From positions 1,178,001 through 1,242,000 of the forward strand of contig NZ_AP018049.1 in assembly GCF_003609775.1 (NCBI RefSeq): a stretch of 64,000 nucleotides of DNA, read 5' to 3'. A program made the position numbers and the translations under genes. The DNA is from Prevotella melaninogenica. Lineage in GTDB: Bacteria; Bacteroidota; Bacteroidia; Bacteroidales; Bacteroidaceae. Each line of letters begins with the position of its first letter. The stretch's first letter is position 1. Under the pieces are notes generated by a model. That model was not told where the DNA came from. It did not search any database and was given only the letters and a program-made list of their open reading frames with translations. Below, one piece after another: positions 42,042 to 50,941 of the stretch.

Positions 42042-42164
42042 GCCCCTCCCCCTTACCCCTCCCCCAAAGGGAGGGGAGTAATATGTACCGACTATCACAA
42101 TTCTATTCAGATTAATGGCGGTGACTACTCCCCTCCCTTTGGGGGAGGGGTAAGGGGGAGGGGC
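42042..42164. repeat. Perfect 39-bp inverted repeat, G4-prone, before rsgA
   Basis: The arms 42042-42080 and 42126-42164 are exact reverse complements, separated by 45 nt. The right arm has four G-runs, GGGGGAGGGG-TAA-GGGGGAGGGG (42141-42163), with loops of 1, 3 and 1 nt, a strong G-quadruplex pattern. It ends 18 nt before the rsgA ATG. The left arm is C-rich and can form the opposite structure. G+C content differs sharply from the flanks, suggesting a mobile or repeat element. Confidence 0.9.
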
Positions 42165-42181
42165 CACTCTTTTTTATTTTT

Positions 42182-43126
42182 ATGCGCGGCTTAGTAATAA
42201 AGAACACTGGTAGCTGGTACACGGTAAAGACCGAGGAAGGCAAGACAATAGATAGCAAGATTAAGGGCAATTTCCGTTTGAAAGGAATTCGCTCTACTAA
42301 TCCTGTGGCTGTTGGTGACCACGTTGTCATCACACCTAATCAGGAGGGAACGGCTTTCATCACTGAGATAGAAGACCGTAGGAATTATATTATCCGAAAG
42401 TCACCTAACCTCTCCAAGCAGAGCCATATCATTGCTGCTAACATCGACCAAGCGTTCTTGATTGTCACAACTAACTACCCAGAGACATCTACTACATTCA
42501 TCGATCGCTTCCTTGCCAGTGCCGAAGCTTACCGCATTCCAGTAACACTCGTCTTTAATAAACACGACTTGCTCGATGAGGATGAATTGCGTTACCAGCA
42601 TGCTGTAATGAACCTCTATGAAACCATCGGTTATCAGTGTATAGAGATACAAGCAAGTGCAGAGCCTGACAATGAGTTTAGCGTAGAGAAAATGAAGCCG
42701 TTGCTGTCAGGAAAAGTAACTCTTTTAAGTGGTAACAGTGGCGTAGGAAAATCAACGATTATCAATGCTCTCCTACCCCATGTCAACCTCCGTACGGCTG
42801 AGATTTCTGATGTACATAACACGGGTATGCACACTACTACATTCAGCGAGATGCTGGAGTTACCAATGGGGGGATATCTTATTGACACACCAGGAATCAA
42901 AGGTTTCGGTACCTTTGATATAGAACGTGAAGAGTTGACAAGCTATTTCCGTGAGATATTTAAGTTCTCCGAGCACTGCAAATTCTCTAATTGTACCCAC
43001 ACGCATGAGCCAGGCTGCGCAGTAAGAAAGGCTATCGAAGAACATTATATCGCTGAGAGCCGATACAATAGTTACCTTTCAATGCTCGAAGATAAGGAAG
43101 AAAATAAATATCGTGAGGCTTTTTAG
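42182..43126 (+). CDS. rsgA: Ribosome small-subunit-dependent GTPase A
   Basis: A late 30S assembly factor that checks the decoding site. The 314-aa protein has an N-terminal OB fold and then a circularly permuted GTPase: the G4 NKHD at about residues 122-125 comes before the G1 [12 protein letters not shown] (about 183-194) and G3 DTPGIKGFG (about 237-245). The C-terminal zinc motif is [14 protein letters not shown]. The stop codon lies inside the terminator hairpin. The upstream G-rich inverted repeat would be in its 5' leader. Confidence 0.95.
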   Translation: MRGLVIKNTGSWYTVKTEEGKTIDSKIKGNFRLKGIRSTNPVAVGDHVVITPNQEGTAFITEIEDRRNYIIRKSPNLSKQSHIIAANIDQAFLIVTTNYPETSTTFIDRFLASAEAYRIPVTLVFNKHDLLDEDELRYQHAVMNLYETIGYQCIEIQASAEPDNEFSVEKMKPLLSGKVTLLSGNSGVGKSTIINALLPHVNLRTAEISDVHNTGMHTTTFSEMLELPMGGYLIDTPGIKGFGTFDIEREELTSYFREIFKFSEHCKFSNCTHTHEPGCAVRKAIEEHYIAESRYNSYLSMLEDKEENKYREAF

Positions 43127-43145
43127 CTTCACGATATTTTCTTAA
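43108..43145 (+). terminator. Terminator overlapping the rsgA stop
   Basis: ATATCGTGAGGCT pairs with AGCTTCACGATAT (one mismatch), loop TTTT; the TAG stop is at the loop edge and a TTTTCTT tract follows. Confidence 0.75.
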
Positions 43146-43310
43146 TTCAAATTCTTTTTATAATATTGTTTGGCGTTTCCAAATATAGGGAACACTAAAG
43201 TTTACTAAGACAAGAGGAATTTTTATTTGAAAGGTAAAGACAATCAAAGGCTCACACTCTACCTTGTTTTTAACTTTTCCCTATTGTAAATCTACAACTA
43301 AAATACGAAA

Positions 43311-43424
43311 GTAGTTTTAAATTCATTTTGCTGTCACTTTTAACACTTCGCACAAACTCACTATAATTCAACCAGTTAGAAATCTATCTCCGATGAAAGA
43401 AGTGACAGGAAACTTTATTTTAAA
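43311..43424 (-). repeat. TGACAG-ended dispersed repeat, copy D
   Basis: Inverted relative to copies A and C. It reads GTAGTTTTAAATTCATTTTG, then CTGTCACTTTTAACACTTCG, and ends AAGTGACAGGAAACTTTATT. The first part also matches the flank of copy A (TACGAAAGTAGTTTT versus its reverse complement). Confidence 0.7.
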
Positions 43425-43605
43425 GATACTGATTTGTTATAGTAAAGCAAAGATATAGAATAAAAGTGTGACCAAAGTATTACACCACAAAACCATTTTT
43501 CGAGAGCTGTTATAAAAAGCCGGCTCCATATTGAAAGTACTTCTTGTCAATATACTCCTTTACACCACATTAAGGATAGGCCATAACAAACCTTTTGTTC
43601 CTTTT

Positions 43606-43684
43606 CTTATCTGCGTGCGGAGGCCCAGCACACACTGTGCGAAGGCTTAACACCAATGGTGCGAAGGCTGAGTACCATTTATAT
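43606..43684. repeat. 22-bp-period CACC-GTGC array, copy 2
   Basis: Centres at about 43612 (degenerate), 43634 (GCACACACTGTGC), 43656 (ACACCAATGGTGC) and 43678 (GTACCATTTATAT, degenerate), spaced 22 bp, with GAAGGC-like linkers. Confidence 0.75.
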
Positions 43685-43737
43685 AAACACTTTTAGCCTT
43701 GCAAACGACCTACGATACTTAAAGTAAAAGGGCCTAC

Positions 43738-44475
43738 TCAGCGTTTTGAAAGACTATCCAAGATACGTTCCCAGTTATCAGCGAACTCACGAATAGTTGG
43801 AAAAAGAATGTCTGCCCCTTCATTCAAGAGTACTGAATCAGCCAACGGACCGCTATTGATAGCCACCGTATAACAGCCTGCTGCCGCCCCAGCATGAACA
43901 CCGAGAGGTGCATTCTCAACGACAATACCTTCTGTTGGTGAATAATTACCAGCCTTTTGCAATCCCATCAGATAAGGATCAGGGTTCGGCTTACCACGCT
44001 TCACATCGTAAGCTGTCGTTATCTGGTCAGCAGAAACAAAGTCGCCAAAATCACGGGTGACACGCTCTATCAATGGGAGCTGTGCACTTCCTGTCACAAT
44101 ACCAATCTTTAATCCGCTCTCCTTAATCTTTTGCATAAGGTCTATCACTCCATCGAAAATCTTTGCCTCAGGCATCTCGTGGAAATAAGCAGCCTTCACA
44201 TCATACATCCGTTGAGCCTCCTCCTCACTCAGTTCCTTACCGAGTTGCGCCTTAGCATACTTACGGATAGTATCTACACCACGCGCACCTTCTGTTGCGT
44301 ATGAATCTTCGAGCGTGAAGTGAATACCAAACTCCTTCATAGCACGCTGCCACGCAACACCGTGATTGGGCATTGAATCATAAAGAATACCGTCCATATC
44401 AAAGAGAACGACTTTAGGAACGCTCAAAGAAGTCCCTACAAGAGAGGAAATATTTTGCTGAGATTGAGACGACAT
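43738..44475 (-). CDS. HAD-IA phosphatase, beta-phosphoglucomutase-like
   Basis: A 245-aa haloacid-dehalogenase-type hydrolase with the motif I nucleophile VLFDMDGILYDSMP (first D) and a helical cap (about residues 40-105). Motif II is GIVTGSA, and the motif III and IV regions are KRGKPNPDPYLMGL and GIVVENAPLGVHAG. The DMDG plus cap type fits sugar-phosphate phosphatases or phosphoglucomutases, and the substrate is not fixed by sequence. I use the ATG at 44475; a longer frame would start with TTG at 44523. It lies downstream of pgi on the same strand, after a G-rich repeat. Confidence 0.85.
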   Translation of the reverse strand: MSSQSQQNISSLVGTSLSVPKVVLFDMDGILYDSMPNHGVAWQRAMKEFGIHFTLEDSYATEGARGVDTIRKYAKAQLGKELSEEEAQRMYDVKAAYFHEMPEAKIFDGVIDLMQKIKESGLKIGIVTGSAQLPLIERVTRDFGDFVSADQITTAYDVKRGKPNPDPYLMGLQKAGNYSPTEGIVVENAPLGVHAGAAAGCYTVAINSGPLADSVLLNEGADILFPTIREFADNWERILDSLSKR

Positions 44476-44619
44476 AGCTGTTTTCTTCACCTTATTATAT
44501 ATTATTATCCTCAAGTCCCTCAACTATGTGAAGAACTTGAGGACATATTAAGAATATTATAAATTAGTACTCCCCTTGAAAGCTACCCACACTACCTTTA
44601 ACTAAATTCAGCTAAGTAC

Positions 44620-44683
44620 TCCTCCCCTTTCGGGGAGGTTGGGTGGGGCTTCCCTCCCTTCCTTTGGGGAGGTTGGGTGGGGT
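44620..44683. repeat. G-rich direct repeat between pgi and the HAD gene
   Basis: Two copies of GGGGAGGTTGGGTGGGG (44632-44648 and 44666-44682) lie 34 bp apart, each preceded by a CCTTT/CCCTTT hairpin partner. The pattern resembles the G/C-run element at 42042-42164 and is unlike the local AT-rich DNA. Confidence 0.7.
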
Positions 44684-44685
44684 AC

Positions 44686-46041
44686 TTATTCTTTAGTCAG
44701 TCTTTCCTGAATCGCTTTACTCTCAGCCTCGTAACCTGGCTTATTAAGAAGCGCAAACATATTCTTTTTGTAAGCCTCAACACCTGGCTGATTGAAAGGA
44801 TTCACTTCCTGAATAAGACCACTGATACCACAAGCCTTCTCGAAGAAGTAGATGAGCTGACCGAGGTAGTACTCGTTCAATGTAGGAACGCTGACACGGA
44901 TGTTAGGGACACCACCATCAACGTGAGCCAAACGTGTACCGAGCTCTGCCATCTTGTTAACCTCATCAACACGCTTTCCAGCGAGGAAGTTCAAGCCATC
45001 AAGATTCTCCTCATCATGTGGGAAGAGTACCTTAGCATTTGGCTCCTCAACAGAGATAACTGTCTCGAAGATTGAACGCTCACCTTCCTGAATCCACTGA
45101 CCCATTGAGTGAAGGTCGGTTGTGAAGTCACAAGCTGCAGGGAAAATACCCTTGCGATCCTTACCTTCGCTCTCACCGTAGAGCTGCTTCCACCACTCAG
45201 CAAAGAAGTGAAGCTTTGGCTGGAAGTTAGCAACAATCTCAATCTTCTTACCTGCCTGTGAGTAGAGACCCTGACGAACAGCAGCATAGCGTGCAGCAAT
45301 GTTGTTTGCGAAAGGAACGTCAGCAGATGTCTCTTTCTCCATTACCTGTGCACCCTCAACAAGCTTCTGAACATCGAAACCTGCGACTGCGATTGGCAAC
45401 AAACCTACTGGAGTAAGCACAGAGAAACGACCACCAACATTGTCAGGAATGATAAATGTCTTGTAACCTTCCTTCGTTGCAGCAGCACGTGCAGCACCCT
45501 TATGCTCGTCAGTGATAGCAACGATAACATCCTTTGCAGCCTCCTTACCCAACTGATCCTCACACTGCTTCTTCAAAAGACGGAATGCAAGTGCAGTCTC
45601 TGTTGTTGTACCAGACTTAGATATATTGATAACACCAAACTTCTTATCCTTTAGGTAGTCTGTCAACTCAGCGAGGTAATCCTCACCAATATTGTTACCT
45701 GCAAAGAGAATCGTTGGGTTCTTCTTATCATTTACAAGCCAAGCAAAGCTGTTACCCAATGCTTCGATGACAGCGCGAGCACCGAGGTAAGAACCACCGA
45801 TGCCAGCAACGACAACCACCTCACACTTCTCACGGAGTGTATTGGCAACCGCCTGAATCTCGCCAAGGAACTCAGGAGTAATACTTGATGGCAAATGCAA
45901 CCAACCAAGGAAGTCATTACCAGGACAAGTAGCTTTCTCCAAAGCGTCTTGAGCTGCAGCAACGTGAGGAGCATAAGCCTCTACTGCGCCCGGATTCAAG
46001 AACTGGGCGGCTTTCGTGATGTCTAACTTAATACTTTCCAT
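44686..46041 (-). CDS. pgi: Glucose-6-phosphate isomerase
   Basis: Interconverts glucose-6-phosphate and fructose-6-phosphate in glycolysis. The 451-aa protein is the shorter bacterial type. The SIS domains show [20 protein letters not shown] (sugar-phosphate loop) and [20 protein letters not shown]. The catalytic Glu region is [20 protein letters not shown]. It is followed by gpsA upstream on the same strand with 6 bp between, so the two are probably co-transcribed as gpsA-pgi. Confidence 0.95.
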   Translation of the reverse strand: MESIKLDITKAAQFLNPGAVEAYAPHVAAAQDALEKATCPGNDFLGWLHLPSSITPEFLGEIQAVANTLREKCEVVVVAGIGGSYLGARAVIEALGNSFAWLVNDKKNPTILFAGNNIGEDYLAELTDYLKDKKFGVINISKSGTTTETALAFRLLKKQCEDQLGKEAAKDVIVAITDEHKGAARAAATKEGYKTFIIPDNVGGRFSVLTPVGLLPIAVAGFDVQKLVEGAQVMEKETSADVPFANNIAARYAAVRQGLYSQAGKKIEIVANFQPKLHFFAEWWKQLYGESEGKDRKGIFPAACDFTTDLHSMGQWIQEGERSIFETVISVEEPNAKVLFPHDEENLDGLNFLAGKRVDEVNKMAELGTRLAHVDGGVPNIRVSVPTLNEYYLGQLIYFFEKACGISGLIQEVNPFNQPGVEAYKKNMFALLNKPGYEAESKAIQERLTKE

Positions 46042-46047
46042 TTGTGT

Positions 46048-47043
46048 TTATCTGAATGAATCTGTTAATAATTTAATTTCTATTTGTGGGCTGATACGCT
46101 CATAGAGGATGTTATAGACAGCATCGAGGATTGGCATATTTACGTGTAGACGACGATTAATCTCTTTCATACACTTTGTACCAAAATATCCTTCAGCTAT
46201 CATTTCCATCTCAATCTGTGCCGATTTCACGCTGTATCCCTTTCCAATCATCGTTCCAAAGGTATGGTTACGAGAGAATTTACTATATCCCGTCACCAAC
46301 TGGTCACCAAGATATACACTGTCAATGATGGACCGTTGAATCGGATTAATTGTATTGAGGAATCGTTCCATCTCCTGCATTGCATTCGACATCAATACTG
46401 CTTGAAAGTTATCACCATACTTCAAGCCAGAACAAATACCAGCAGAAATAGCATAAACGTTCTTCAAGACAGAAGCATACTCAATACCGAGAACATCAGG
46501 AGAGGTCTTAGTCTTGACATAGTTTGATGTTAACACCTCCGTAAATGCACGTGCTTTCTCAAGGTCTGAACAGCCAACAGTAAGATAGGTGAGTCGTTCC
46601 ATTGCCACTTCTTCCGCATGAGACGGTCCACCAATAACAGCAAGATTATCGTATGGAACGCCGTATGCCTCATGAAAATACTCTGAACAAACAAGGTTCT
46701 CATCAGGAACAATACCCTTGATAGCCGTTAGGATTAGCTTAGTATTGAGCTTTGTCTTCAGTTTCTTCAGTAAAGCTTTCAGATAAGGAGAAGGAGTTAC
46801 AAACACCAGAGTGTCATACTCCTGCACAATCTTATTGATATCCGAAGAGAGCATCACCTCATTCATGTTAAACTTTACACTTGTGAGGTAAGATGGATTG
46901 TGTCCTCTGCGCTTAAACTCCTCTATCTTATCATCGCGTCGGAAGTACCAACCGATATGATGCGTATGCTCCACAACAATCTTAGCGATAGCCGTTGCCC
47001 AGCTACCGCTTCCAATGATTGCTATTTTACCAACATCGAACAT
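46048..47043 (-). CDS. gpsA: Glycerol-3-phosphate dehydrogenase [NAD(P)+]
   Basis: Reduces dihydroxyacetone phosphate to sn-glycerol-3-phosphate for phospholipid synthesis. The 331-aa protein has the Rossmann motif IAIIGSGSWATAIAKI (residues 7-22), VIGGPSHAEEV, and the C-terminal catalytic block EYASVLKNVYAISAGICSGL with KYGDNFQAVL. It lies upstream of pgi and downstream of lysS on the same strand. The region between gpsA and lysS carries a purine/pyrimidine-rich inverted repeat. Confidence 0.93.
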   Translation of the reverse strand: MFDVGKIAIIGSGSWATAIAKIVVEHTHHIGWYFRRDDKIEEFKRRGHNPSYLTSVKFNMNEVMLSSDINKIVQEYDTLVFVTPSPYLKALLKKLKTKLNTKLILTAIKGIVPDENLVCSEYFHEAYGVPYDNLAVIGGPSHAEEVAMERLTYLTVGCSDLEKARAFTEVLTSNYVKTKTSPDVLGIEYASVLKNVYAISAGICSGLKYGDNFQAVLMSNAMQEMERFLNTINPIQRSIIDSVYLGDQLVTGYSKFSRNHTFGTMIGKGYSVKSAQIEMEMIAEGYFGTKCMKEINRRLHVNMPILDAVYNILYERISPQIEIKLLTDSFR

Positions 47044-47045
47044 AA

Positions 47046-47186
47046 GCGTTAAGAATAAGAGTAAAAAGGTAAAAAGGCGAAAGAGTTAAAGATATTAGCT
47101 TCGTATTATGATCTAATACTTTTGCGACAATAGTCTTTCTCTTTTAACTATTCAACCTACTTTCTACCCTTTTACTTTTCCTCTTT
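47046..47186. repeat. Imperfect purine/pyrimidine inverted repeat
   Basis: AGTAAAAAGGTAAAAAGG with AGTTAAAGA (about 47060-47092) is mirrored by pyrimidine-rich CTTTCTCTTTTAACT and CTACCCTTTTACTTTTCC (about 47133-47180). The arms could pair with several mismatches. Confidence 0.4.
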
Positions 47187-47193
47187 TACTTTA

Positions 47194-48930
47194 TTACTTT
47201 TCTTTAGCTCCGTCAATCCACTGCTGAATATCGTCAACAGAAGGCTTCTCATAACCGAGTTTGTACTTCTTGTTGATATCTCCGAGCTTCTGCTGCAAGC
47301 CCTGAGCCTTCTCGTCTCTGATATCAGAAATGAGGTTGAAGCCTGCCTTACGCAAAACATATACCCAGTTTTCAGCAACGCCAAGCTCAGCCCATTCCTT
47401 AACGGAAGACTGTGGGATCTTTGGTTCTGGCTTCATCTGTGGGAAGAGCAATACTTCCTGGATGTATTCCTTACCAGTCATCAGCATTACCAAACGGTCA
47501 ATACCAATACCGATACCAGAGGTTGGAGGCATACCATACTGCAAAGAGCGGAGGAAGTCCTGATCGATAATCATCGCCTCATCGTCGCCCTTGTCTGCCA
47601 AACGCATCTGTTCAACGAAACGTTCTTCCTGATCAATTGGGTCATTCAGCTCAGAATAAGCATTAGCCAACTCCTTACCATTTACCATCAACTCAAAACG
47701 CTCTGTCAGTCCTGGCTTAGAACGGTGCATCTTGGTCAGTGGTGACATCTCAACTGGATAGTCAGTGATGAAGGTTGGTTGGATATATGTACCCTCACAG
47801 AACTCACCGAAGATTTCATCAATGAGCTTACCCTTACCGAAGCTTTCGTCAATCTCTTCTAACTTCAACTCGTTAACAGCGATATGGCGGATTTCCTCCT
47901 CTGTCTTACCATTGAGATCGAAGCCTGTCTTCTCCTTGATTGCATCGAGGATAGGCAGACGACGGAATGGAGCCTTAAAGCTGATAACCTTGTCACCAAC
48001 CTGTACCTCTGGCTTACCATTTACCTCTATACAAATCTTCTCAAGAAGTTTCTCTGTGAAAGACATCATCCAGTTGTAGTCCTTGTATTGTACATAAAGT
48101 TCCATACAAGTAAACTCTGGATTATGGAAACGGTCCATACCTTCGTTACGGAAGTTCTTACCGATTTCATAAACACCCTCGAAACCACCAACAATCAGAC
48201 GCTTCAAATAAAGCTCTGTTGCGATACGCATGTACATATCGACGTTGAGGGCATTAAAATGGGTGATAAATGGACGTGCACTTGCACCACCAGCAATACT
48301 CTGCAAGGTTGGAGTTTCAACCTCAGTATAACCAGCCTCATCGAAGAACTGGCGCATAGTGCGCAGTACGGTTGCACGCTTCAAGAAAGTATCTTTCACA
48401 CCTTCGTTTACAACGAGGTCAACATAACGCTGACGATAACGCTGCTCTGGGTCTTCAAACTTATCGTATACCTCGCCGTCCTTATACTTAACAACAGGCA
48501 GTGGCTTCAAGCTCTTAGACAAAACGGTAATCTCTTTAGCATGAACAGAGATTTCTCCCATCTGTGTCTTGAACACTTCACCCTTTACTCCAATGAAGTC
48601 ACCAATATCAAGCAACTTCTTGAAAACCTTATTATAAAATTCTTTATCCTCACCCGGACAGATGTCGTCACGAGTGATATAAACCTGAATTCTACCCTTG
48701 CTATCCTGTAACTCTGCGAAGGAAGCCTTGCCCATAACACGGCGTCCCATCATACGACCAGCGATTACAACCTCACGCTGTTCGTCCTCTTTGAACTGCT
48801 CTTTAATATCAGTAGAGTAAGCATTCGTTGGAAACTCTGCTGCTGGATAGGGATCAATACCCATCTCACGCAATTCCTGCAGGCTTTGGCGGCGACCAAT
48901 TTCCTGCTCAGATAATTCTAAAACGTTCAT
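47194..48930 (-). CDS. lysS: Lysyl-tRNA synthetase, class II, with C-terminal extension
   Basis: Charges tRNA-Lys. The 578-aa protein has an OB-fold anticodon-binding domain (about residues 55-160), then the class II catalytic core. Motif 2 is [20 protein letters not shown] with EFTCMELY, and motif 3 is [14 protein letters not shown]. The core ends near residue 500. A further 75 or so residues ([20 protein letters not shown] then [11 protein letters not shown]) look like a small helical, HhH- or RNA-polymerase-alpha-CTD-like module not present in E. coli LysS. Its minus-strand promoter box lies inside a 9-bp inverted repeat. Confidence 0.95.
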   Translation of the reverse strand: MNVLELSEQEIGRRQSLQELREMGIDPYPAAEFPTNAYSTDIKEQFKEDEQREVVIAGRMMGRRVMGKASFAELQDSKGRIQVYITRDDICPGEDKEFYNKVFKKLLDIGDFIGVKGEVFKTQMGEISVHAKEITVLSKSLKPLPVVKYKDGEVYDKFEDPEQRYRQRYVDLVVNEGVKDTFLKRATVLRTMRQFFDEAGYTEVETPTLQSIAGGASARPFITHFNALNVDMYMRIATELYLKRLIVGGFEGVYEIGKNFRNEGMDRFHNPEFTCMELYVQYKDYNWMMSFTEKLLEKICIEVNGKPEVQVGDKVISFKAPFRRLPILDAIKEKTGFDLNGKTEEEIRHIAVNELKLEEIDESFGKGKLIDEIFGEFCEGTYIQPTFITDYPVEMSPLTKMHRSKPGLTERFELMVNGKELANAYSELNDPIDQEERFVEQMRLADKGDDEAMIIDQDFLRSLQYGMPPTSGIGIGIDRLVMLMTGKEYIQEVLLFPQMKPEPKIPQSSVKEWAELGVAENWVYVLRKAGFNLISDIRDEKAQGLQQKLGDINKKYKLGYEKPSVDDIQQWIDGAKEK

Positions 48931-48957
48931 ATTTATAATTAAATCGAATATATTCTT

Positions 48958-48993
48958 ATAGTTTGCAAATTTACTAAATAATTCGCAAACTAT
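48958..48993. repeat. Inverted repeat over the lysS promoter
   Basis: ATAGTTTGC (48958-48966) and GCAAACTAT (48985-48993) are perfect 9-bp inverted arms around an 18-nt centre. The minus-strand -7 box TAAATTTG (48966-48973) is inside, so it could be an operator or an mRNA 5' stem. Confidence 0.6.
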
Positions 48994-49130
48994 GGCTGCT
49001 TTTTCCTTTTTTATGGCATTGGAATATTCTTAAACCTAAATCATAGAGTCGCTTATGATATCTATAATCGGTATTGCATACCAACACTTACTCCTTTCTT
49101 GACTGTTTATTGCAAGCTATTTAGCCGTTA

Positions 49131-49190
49131 ACACCATTGGTGCTAACCAACAACACCACATGTGCGGAGCATTAGCACCACACGTGCGGA
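49131..49190. repeat. 22-bp-period CACC-GTGC array, copy 3
   Basis: ACACCATTGGTGC, ACACCACATGTGC and GCACCACACGTGC are centred at 49137, 49159 and 49181, exactly 22 bp apart, linked by GGAGC-like spacers. Confidence 0.8.
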
Positions 49191-49330
49191 GCGTTAATAC
49201 ACTCGCAAGAAGCGAAAACATCATCTTTAACAAGTCCATAGGTTAGTTTAAAGGTGTCTATAACTAAGTTCAAAAGCACCCAAACATGACCTTTGTCTAT
49301 ACTTATATACCTATTAAACCTACTATGATT

Positions 49331-49360
49331 TTGTTATCTATCCAACTTTTATTATCTTTG
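49331..49360 (+). promoter_or_regulatory. Promoter of the menaquinone operon
   Basis: TATCTTTG (49353-49360) has TTG (49331-49333) 19 nt upstream. The leader is about 20 nt. Confidence 0.6.
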
Positions 49361-49383
49361 CATAACATTAAGTTGATTAGGTT

Positions 49384-49800
49384 ATGAACGTAGAAAACAT
49401 CATAAAAAGTATTCATCAGGAAGACGGACTAAGCCGTACACTCGGTATGGAATTTATCTCTACACCCGAGGACGACACATTGAAGGCAAGAATGGCGGTC
49501 GACGACCGTAACAAACAGCCTTTTGGCTTCCTCGCAGGAGGTGCTTCTTTGGCTCTTGCAGAGAATCTTGCTGGTATCGGTTCGATGGCATTATGCCCCG
49601 GAAAGATGGCAATGGGCATCAATGTACATGGCAATCACGTCAAGGCTATGCCATACGGTGGAACTGTCACGGCTTACGGAAAACTGATTCACAAAGGGCA
49701 TACGCTACACGTATGGAATATTGATATCAAGAATGGTGAAGACGAACTCATCTCAAGCGTGCAAGTTACCAACTACGTCATAGCCCCACAAGAGAAGTAA
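49384..49800 (+). CDS. menI: Hotdog thioesterase, probable DHNA-CoA thioesterase
   Basis: A 138-aa hotdog-fold protein of the PaaI/YbdB type, with the active-site stretch KQPFGFLAGGASLALAENLA and NVHGNHVKAMPYGGTVTAYG. As the first gene of a menaquinone operon it probably hydrolyses 1,4-dihydroxy-2-naphthoyl-CoA to free DHNA, the step after MenB. The stop is followed directly by the ATG of menF (TAAATG). A general acyl-CoA thioesterase is possible; the context decides the call. Confidence 0.85.
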   Translation: MNVENIIKSIHQEDGLSRTLGMEFISTPEDDTLKARMAVDDRNKQPFGFLAGGASLALAENLAGIGSMALCPGKMAMGINVHGNHVKAMPYGGTVTAYGKLIHKGHTLHVWNIDIKNGEDELISSVQVTNYVIAPQEK

Positions 49801-50847
49801 ATGGATTCTTTCTTTATCTATCGTGAGCCTTTCGAGAAGGTTTGTCATTGCTATTCACAACCAGAGAAGCCAACGGCTATTCCCTCGCTTGCCGAACTTA
49901 ATGGGCGTAAGGGATTCGTCATTGCTCCTTTCTATTGCGATGATAGCAACACACTTTACTTATTAGATGGCCAGAAGGGTTCTTCAATGGTTCTACCTTT
50001 AGACGGTAGCAAGGGCTTTGATGCTATTCCCGACTGGCAGGACGAGGCGGTACTTACTAACGAAACGCCTTCTCTTCGCGAGAACTATCACAACGACTTC
50101 TGCCGTTTTCATAAAGAATTAGAACACAATAAATTTCGAAAGTTAGTTCTGGCACGCTCGATAGTCGAAACAAAAGACGAAAGCGCAAGTCCTCGAAGTA
50201 TTTTCCTCAAAGCTTGCGAGAAGTATCCTCGTTCCTATATCGCACTATTCTATACTGCAGAGACTGGTATGTGGCTTATTGCAAGTCCTGAAGTTCTACT
50301 TCGCGGCGATGCCGAAGGGTATCAGACAATGGCATTAGCAGGTACGATGAAGTATGAAGGTGAGGATATGAAGTGGTCTACTAAGAATCAAGAAGAGCAA
50401 CAACTCGTTGCTGATTATATCCGTACTTGCTTACAACCATTTGCTGCTGAGATTACTGAAAGTAAACCTTATACTGCTCGTGCAGCACATTTGGCGCATC
50501 TTCGGACAGACTTCACTTTCCGACTTAAAGACACAGAGCGACTCGGAACTTTCCTTACAGCCTTCCATCCTACCCCTGCGGTGTGCGGTATGCCAAAGGA
50601 TGAGGCACAGCAGTTTATCCTTCATAATGAACAGCTAAACCGTAGTTATTACAGTGGTTTCAGTGGATTGCTTGGTGAGAAGGGTGCGGCAAAACTTTAT
50701 GTCACCCTCCGCTGTATGCAACTTTTTCGTTCTACATGTCGTCTTTATGCTGGTGGCGGACTCTTAAAGGAGAGTATTGAAGAGAATGAATGGCAGGAAA
50801 CAGAAGCCAAACTTGACACTATGCGTCAGTTGTTAAATCACAATTAG
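49801..50847 (+). CDS. menF: Isochorismate synthase
   Basis: Converts chorismate to isochorismate, the entry to menaquinone synthesis. The 348-aa protein is a short chorismate-binding enzyme. Family motifs are MALAGTMKYEGEDMKWSTKN, FHPTPAVCGMPKDEAQQFIL, RSYYSGFSGLLG and YAGGGLLKESIEENEWQETE (metal-binding Glu residues). It lacks the long N-terminal part of larger members. It starts at the base after the thioesterase stop. DhbC/EntC-like enzymes share the motifs, but the flanking men genes fix the role. Confidence 0.92.
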   Translation: MDSFFIYREPFEKVCHCYSQPEKPTAIPSLAELNGRKGFVIAPFYCDDSNTLYLLDGQKGSSMVLPLDGSKGFDAIPDWQDEAVLTNETPSLRENYHNDFCRFHKELEHNKFRKLVLARSIVETKDESASPRSIFLKACEKYPRSYIALFYTAETGMWLIASPEVLLRGDAEGYQTMALAGTMKYEGEDMKWSTKNQEEQQLVADYIRTCLQPFAAEITESKPYTARAAHLAHLRTDFTFRLKDTERLGTFLTAFHPTPAVCGMPKDEAQQFILHNEQLNRSYYSGFSGLLGEKGAAKLYVTLRCMQLFRSTCRLYAGGGLLKESIEENEWQETEAKLDTMRQLLNHN

Positions 50848-50864
50848 TTTTTTAGGAAGATTGG

Positions 50865-50907
50865 GCTTATGAGCCATATTAAGCCTATTAGCCCAATATC
50901 CCTATCC
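50865..50907. repeat. 9-bp-period ATTAGCC repeat at the menF-menD junction
   Basis: Successive 9-mers ATTGGGCTT, ATGAGCCAT, ATTAAGCCT and ATTAGCCCA. Confidence 0.6.
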
Positions 50908-50941
50908 ATCATCACCCAATATTCACCACCCAACACCCACA

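Larger units (their letters stand above)
43127..43737. other. Intergenic region with two repeat families
   Basis: It contains repeat copy D (43311-43424) and a CACC-GTGC 22-bp-period array (43606-43684). No gene is visible. Confidence 0.6.
48931..49383. other. Divergent intergenic region lysS / men operon
   Basis: It contains the lysS box and inverted repeat, a CACC-GTGC array (49131-49190) and the men operon promoter. Confidence 0.6.

Noticed and set aside
42042..42164. Ordinary intrinsic terminator of frr
   Set aside because: The 39-bp arms and 45-nt loop are far larger than a terminator, and the U-run after the arm is broken; it is listed as a repeat instead.
44476..44523. Longer HAD-phosphatase N-terminus from TTG
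   Set aside because: The extra 16 residues are not family-like, and a normal ATG follows at 44475.
47884..48711. 275-codon plus-strand frame opposite lysS
   Set aside because: It lies fully within lysS, which has complete class II synthetase motifs; the antisense product shows no recognisable domain.
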